Part shown: positions 8,002-11,224 of the stretch, in pieces | How the letters are laid out: each line of letters opens with the position of its first letter | Numbering within the stretch: the stretch's first letter is position 1 | DNA from: an uncultured Lachnospiraceae bacterium | GTDB taxonomy: Bacteria > Bacillota > Clostridia > Lachnospirales > Lachnospiraceae | Length of the DNA: 11,224 bases | NCBI GenBank assembly: GCA_902783305.1 | Contig: CACZQU010000219.1 | Coordinates: 1 to 11,224 of the forward strand | Direction of reading: 5' to 3' | Position numbers and translations under genes: made by a program | The notes under the pieces: generated by a model | Seen by the model: only the letters and a program-made list of their open reading frames with translations | Databases searched by the model: none | What the model was told of the DNA's origin: nothing

Positions 8002-8092
8002 TCTTCAGTACGGCAAAGGGAGGGCGTAACAGGTAATTCCGGAAGGATTTTGCGGCAGATCAATTTCGGTTATAGATGAGGAGAAAAAGGAT

Positions 8093-9532
8093 ATGGCGAA
8101 GGACAAGAAACTGGTGGAAGCGATTACCTCGATGGATGAGGATTTTGCGCAATGGTATACCGATGTGGTCAAAAAGGCAGAGCTGTGCGGATATACCAGT
8201 GTGAAAGGATGCATGGTCATCAAACCGGCAGGCTATGCGATCTGGGAGAATATTCAGAAGGAGCTGGACAGGCGCTTCAAGGAGACAGGAGTAGAGAACG
8301 TATACCTTCCCATGTTTATCCCCGAATCCCTTCTGCAGAAGGAGAAGGATCACGTGGAGGGCTTTGCGCCGGAGGTGGCCTGGGTGACACATGGGGGTCT
8401 TGAACCGCTGCAGGAGAGAATGTGTGTCCGCCCGACCTCGGAGACCCTGTTCTGCGATTTTTATCAGAAAGAGATCCAGTCTCACCGTGATCTTCCGAGG
8501 GTGTATAATCAATGGTGCTCCGTGGTACGGTGGGAAAAAACAACCCGTCCCTTCCTTCGCTCCCGGGAATTTCTGTGGCAGGAAGGACATACTGCGCATG
8601 CGACAGCCCAGGAGGCTGAGGAACGAACGGTGCAGATGCTGAATGTCTACGCCGACTTTGTGGAGGATGTACTGGCGATTCCCGTCATCAAAGGACAGAA
8701 AACCGATAAAGAGAAATTCGCGGGCGCCGAAGCGACATACACCATCGAAGCACTGATGCATGACGGCAAAGCGCTTCAGTCAGGAACCAGCCATAATTTC
8801 GGAGATGGCTTCGCCAGAGCTTTTGGCATCCAGTATACCGATAAGGATAATACCCTCCAGTATGTCCATCAGACCTCCTGGGGGATGACAACGAGAATGA
8901 TCGGCGCGATTATCATGGTTCACGGGGATAACTCCGGCCTTGTGCTTCCGCCCAGGATCGCTCCTGTTCAGGCGGTGGTGATTCCGATTCAGCAGCGAAA
9001 GGAAGGTGTCCTTGAAAAAGCGCAGGAGCTTACACAGATGCTGAAAAAAGCCGGTGTGAGAGTGAAGATCGACGATACGGACAAAAGCCCGGGCTTCAAA
9101 TTTGCCGAGCAGGAGATGAGAGGAATCCCGGTCCGGATCGAATGCGGCCCCAACGATATCGCAAAGGGACAGGCAGTGATCTGCCGGAGGGATACCAGGG
9201 AGAAAACAGAGGTTTCCTTTGAGGAGCTGGAAGCAAAAGTCAGGGAGATTCTGGAAGCTATTCAGCAGGATCTGTACCTGAAGGCCAGAAATCATCTGGA
9301 AGCCCATACCTACACCGCGGTAGATTATGAGGAATTCAAGGATATCATTATCAACAAGCCGGGATTTGTCAAAGCGATGTGGTGCGGCGATCAGGCCTGC
9401 GAAGACAAGATCAAGGAAGACGTACAGGCGACCTCGCGCTGCATGCCCTTTGAACAGGAAACGCTCTCAGACCGGTGTGTATGCTGCGGCCGTCCCGCAA
9501 AGAAAATGGTTTACTGGGGAAGAGCGTATTGA
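8093..9532 (+). CDS. proS: Prolyl-tRNA synthetase, type 3 (archaeal/eukaryotic-like)
   Basis: Charges tRNA-Pro with proline at the expense of ATP (EC 6.1.1.15). At 479 residues, without the INS editing insertion of the long bacterial form, it is the short ProRS class shared with archaea and eukaryotes. Class II motifs are visible: RPTSET (113-118), [20 protein letters not shown] (146-165) holding motif 2, and GMTTRMIGA (264-272) at motif 3. The anticodon-binding domain occupies roughly 290-390. A C-terminal zinc-binding domain has C431, C436, C462 and C465 and ends in a terminal tyrosine, as this type does. The ATG at 8093 follows GAGGAG (8078-8083) at 9 nt. The 91-nt upstream spacer shows no T-box or clear promoter. 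A separate bacterial-type ProRS might exist elsewhere in the genome. Confidence 0.96.
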   Translation: MAKDKKLVEAITSMDEDFAQWYTDVVKKAELCGYTSVKGCMVIKPAGYAIWENIQKELDRRFKETGVENVYLPMFIPESLLQKEKDHVEGFAPEVAWVTHGGLEPLQERMCVRPTSETLFCDFYQKEIQSHRDLPRVYNQWCSVVRWEKTTRPFLRSREFLWQEGHTAHATAQEAEERTVQMLNVYADFVEDVLAIPVIKGQKTDKEKFAGAEATYTIEALMHDGKALQSGTSHNFGDGFARAFGIQYTDKDNTLQYVHQTSWGMTTRMIGAIIMVHGDNSGLVLPPRIAPVQAVVIPIQQRKEGVLEKAQELTQMLKKAGVRVKIDDTDKSPGFKFAEQEMRGIPVRIECGPNDIAKGQAVICRRDTREKTEVSFEELEAKVREILEAIQQDLYLKARNHLEAHTYTAVDYEEFKDIIINKPGFVKAMWCGDQACEDKIKEDVQATSRCMPFEQETLSDRCVCCGRPAKKMVYWGRAY

Positions 9533-9542
9533 CCGGAAACGG

Positions 9543-9614
9543 TACCTGTTCAGACACACCGGACAGGTAAGCCGCAGCCGCGGCGCTGACGCGCATCGCG
9601 GGTACGCCTGCGGC
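9543..9614. repeat. GC-rich inverted repeats in the proS-cca spacer
   Basis: The 160-nt spacer 9533-9692 holds two perfect 7-bp inverted repeats in a row: TACCTGT (9543-9549) with ACAGGTA (9563-9569), and GCCGCAG (9571-9577) with CTGCGGC (9608-9614). The second encloses a CCGCGG palindrome and a small CAGC/GCTG hairpin (9575-9588). Only a short TTTT follows some distance later, so a strong intrinsic terminator is not evident. They could be weak attenuating or stabilising hairpins between two genes, or part of a small repeated element. Confidence 0.35.
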
Positions 9615-9692
9615 ACATAGCCAGGGTTTTGCACACCGCGCACAGCAAGTGTCACATCTGAAGCGTCATTTACAGGACAGGGAGGTGAGCAT

Positions 9693-11057
9693 ATGGAAGT
9701 CCCCGGGAAAGTTTCCTCGATTATCTATACACTGGAGAAGGCCGGATATGAAGCCTATGTGGTAGGCGGCTGCGTAAGAGATATGCTTCTGGGAAGAGAA
9801 CCACATGACTGGGATATCACGACGTCCGCAAAGCCTGACCAGATTAAGCGGATTTTCGGGAAAACCATTGATACCGGTTTAAAGCACGGGACCGTTACCG
9901 TGATGGTGGATCATGAAGGGTTCGAGATTACCACCTACCGCATTGACGGAGATTATGAAGACGGAAGGCATCCGAAGGAGGTGTCCTTTACTTCCGATCT
10001 CACACAGGATCTGTGCAGAAGAGATTTTACGGTCAACGCCATGGCTTATCATCCCGCAAGAGGGCTGGTAGATCTGTTTGGAGGAGAAGAGGATCTGAAA
10101 AGAGGCCTGATCCGCTGCGTAGGAGACCCTGCGGAAAGGTTTTCGGAGGATGCGCTGAGAATGCTCCGTGCTGTGCGCTTCAGTGCCCAGCTTGGATTTG
10201 ACATCCATGGGGAGACCAGGAAGGCTGTCCGTGAAATGGCGGATACGATCCGGGTCGTGAGCGCGGAGAGGATCAGGGAGGAGCTGGTCAAAACACTCCT
10301 GTCTTCCCATCCGGACGGGCTGAGAAACGCGTATGATCTGGGGCTGACCGCGATGTTCCTTCCCGAATTCGACCGCTGCATGGAGTGCCCGCAGAACAAT
10401 CCCCATCATGCGTATACGGTGGGTGAGCATATTCTGCATTCCCTGACACAGGTGCGGGCAGATGAGATCCTGCGGATGACGATGCTCCTGCACGATATCG
10501 CCAAGCCTGTGATGAAGACGACAGACGAGAATGGAATTGATCATTTCAGGATGCATGCGGTTGTCGGACGGGATATGGCGGAAAAAATCTTAAGAAGACT
10601 GAAAACGGACAATAAGACAATCCATGCCGTCTGCCGCCTGATCGAGTGGCATGATCTGCGCCCCGGACTGACCAAAGCGTCGGTGAGGAGAGCGGTAACA
10701 TGTGTGGGAGAGGATCTTTTTCCTATGTATATGGAAGTGCGAAGAGCCGATATGCTGGCCCAGAGCGATTACTACCGAAAGGAAAAGGAAGCAGCTCTGG
10801 ATCAGATAGCACAGCTCTATCAGGAAATTCTGAACCAGAAGGAGGCACTTTCCATAAAAGATCTGGCAGTCAACGGATATGACCTGGCAGAGGAAGCCGG
10901 CATTGCGCCCGGCCCCATGATGGGAGAGATTCTGAATGCCCTTCTGGAACAGGTTCTGGATGATCCCGCGCTGAATGAAAGAGAAACCCTTCTTGAACTG
11001 GCAAAAAGATACGGTTCACAGTCTGGCCTTTCCCTGGGGGCAGAAGCAAAACGGTGA
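9693..11057 (+). CDS. cca: CCA-adding tRNA nucleotidyltransferase with HD domain
   Basis: Adds or repairs the 3'-terminal CCA of tRNAs using CTP and ATP without a template (EC 2.7.7.72). The 454-residue protein has the class II nucleotidyltransferase head: GGCVRD (25-30), metal-binding D39-W-D41, RRDFTVNAM (109-117) that helps select the nucleotide, and ERFSEDALRMLRAVRFSAQL (148-167). An HD domain follows (EHILHS near 245-250, H267-D268, later HAVVGRDMAE), as in many Clostridia enzymes; its phosphohydrolase activity here is not proven. The ATG at 9693 follows GGAGGTGA (9681-9688) at slightly short spacing. The reading frame ends at the TGA 11055-11057, directly against a structured, non-coding stretch. 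The last 14 or so residues after LLELAKRY look unconserved. An A-adding-only paralogue cannot be ruled out, but full CCA activity is most likely. Confidence 0.95.
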   Translation: MEVPGKVSSIIYTLEKAGYEAYVVGGCVRDMLLGREPHDWDITTSAKPDQIKRIFGKTIDTGLKHGTVTVMVDHEGFEITTYRIDGDYEDGRHPKEVSFTSDLTQDLCRRDFTVNAMAYHPARGLVDLFGGEEDLKRGLIRCVGDPAERFSEDALRMLRAVRFSAQLGFDIHGETRKAVREMADTIRVVSAERIREELVKTLLSSHPDGLRNAYDLGLTAMFLPEFDRCMECPQNNPHHAYTVGEHILHSLTQVRADEILRMTMLLHDIAKPVMKTTDENGIDHFRMHAVVGRDMAEKILRRLKTDNKTIHAVCRLIEWHDLRPGLTKASVRRAVTCVGEDLFPMYMEVRRADMLAQSDYYRKEKEAALDQIAQLYQEILNQKEALSIKDLAVNGYDLAEEAGIAPGPMMGEILNALLEQVLDDPALNERETLLELAKRYGSQSGLSLGAEAKR

Positions 11058-11224
11058 ACGGGAAGTTGCCATTCGTCCGCGCGTGGCTATACGGTTAATC
11101 CGTGAGCAGCAACAACGGTAGGTTACAATTCACGGTTTAACCTTCCCCGCGCGCGAGGTGAATGGTACCCTAGAAATGGCCATCCGCAGGCGTCGGTACT
11201 TAGTGAGTGCAAGCCGAAGGCGCA
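11058..11224 (+). ncRNA. Structured RNA element, partial; candidate HEARO/OMEGA-type RNA
   Basis: No reading frame fits here, but base pairing is extensive. TGCCATTC (11067-11074) pairs with GAATGGTA (11160-11167), 8 bp with one G-U. CGCGCG (11078-11083) pairs with CGCGCG near 11148-11155. GGTTAATCCGTGA (11093-11105) pairs with TCACGGTTTAACC (11130-11142), 12 of 13 positions. These three helices are nested. Downstream, GTACC (11165-11169) can pair with GGTAC (11195-11199), partly competing with the first helix or forming a pseudoknot, and TGC-AA-GCC (11208-11215) pairs with GGCGCA (11219-11224). The element is cut by the window edge. It lacks signatures of tRNA, RNase P, SRP RNA and group II intron ends. 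The tight nested architecture, CCCTAGAAATGG, GTGAGTGCAAGCC and the GTGA at the 5' junction remind me of HEARO RNAs that precede IsrB/IscB nuclease genes; that identification is from memory and unproven. It could instead be a riboswitch-like leader for the next gene. Existence of a folded RNA about 0.8; HEARO identity about 0.5. Confidence 0.5.

Noticed and set aside
8002..8092. Possible promoter or T-box leader ahead of proS (TATAGA at 8071)
   Set aside because: The hexamer would put the transcription start inside the ribosome binding site, and the spacer is too short for a T-box and lacks its conserved GGTGG bulge sequence.
8060..8761. 233-residue open frame on the minus strand
   Set aside because: Antisense to proS, which has intact class II motifs; no motif or ribosome binding site supports it.
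9620..9660. Possible promoter ahead of cca (TTGCAC then TCACAT)
   Set aside because: The -10 match is poor and no extended -10 is present.
11058..11224. Group II intron 5' end, tRNA, RNase P RNA or SRP RNA
   Set aside because: No GUGYG intron start at the junction, no T-arm GTTCRANNC, and none of the conserved core sequences of RNase P or SRP RNA were seen.

Overview
The window looks like chromosomal DNA from a Gram-positive Clostridia bacterium, most likely the Lachnospiraceae. I base this on about 50% GC codon use, strong GGAGG-type ribosome binding sites, a ProRS of the archaeal/eukaryotic (type 3) kind, a Sua5-type TsaC, and membrane-anchored GH18 and DUF2298 proteins. All seven convincing genes lie on the + strand and are closely packed. 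No transposase, integrase, CRISPR array, tRNA or rRNA was recognised.

Layout. Positions 1-302 are a gene-free leader. It holds two large perfect-arm stem-loops (9-68, probably the terminator of a gene to the left, and 81-147), a third complementary pair linking them (49-59 with 161-171), then an extended -10 promoter and the leader of the first gene. Positions 303-2009 encode a membrane-anchored GH18 hydrolase. Positions 2128-4125 and 4164-6443 encode two large polytopic membrane proteins. The second is a clear DUF2298 ('YYY') protein and the first looks like a distant relative, so together they resemble a tandem pair of GT-C-type glycosyltransferase-like proteins. Positions 6440-7501 encode threonylcarbamoyl-AMP synthase, which starts inside the stop codon of the DUF2298 gene. 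A dCMP deaminase follows at 7522-8001, prolyl-tRNA synthetase at 8093-9532 and the CCA-adding enzyme at 9693-11057.

How they fit together. The left half is an envelope module: a surface glycan hydrolase plus two membrane enzymes that probably handle lipid-linked sugar. The right half concerns tRNA maturation and charging (t6A37 modification, proline charging, 3' CCA addition) plus a dTMP-precursor enzyme. Tight spacing from 2128 to 8001 suggests one transcript across the two halves. The two longer, GC-rich spacers around proS and cca may hold further signals.

The most unusual stretch is the right edge (11058-11224). Immediately after the cca stop codon there is no reading frame. Instead there are three nested helices (8 bp, 6 bp, and 12 of 13 bp) followed by more pairing elements. 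This is a structured RNA cut off by the window edge. Its position, compact architecture and the GTGA at the junction suggest the 5' part of a HEARO/OMEGA-type RNA, the guide RNA partner of IsrB/IscB nucleases, but the effector gene would lie outside the window and this remains a hypothesis.
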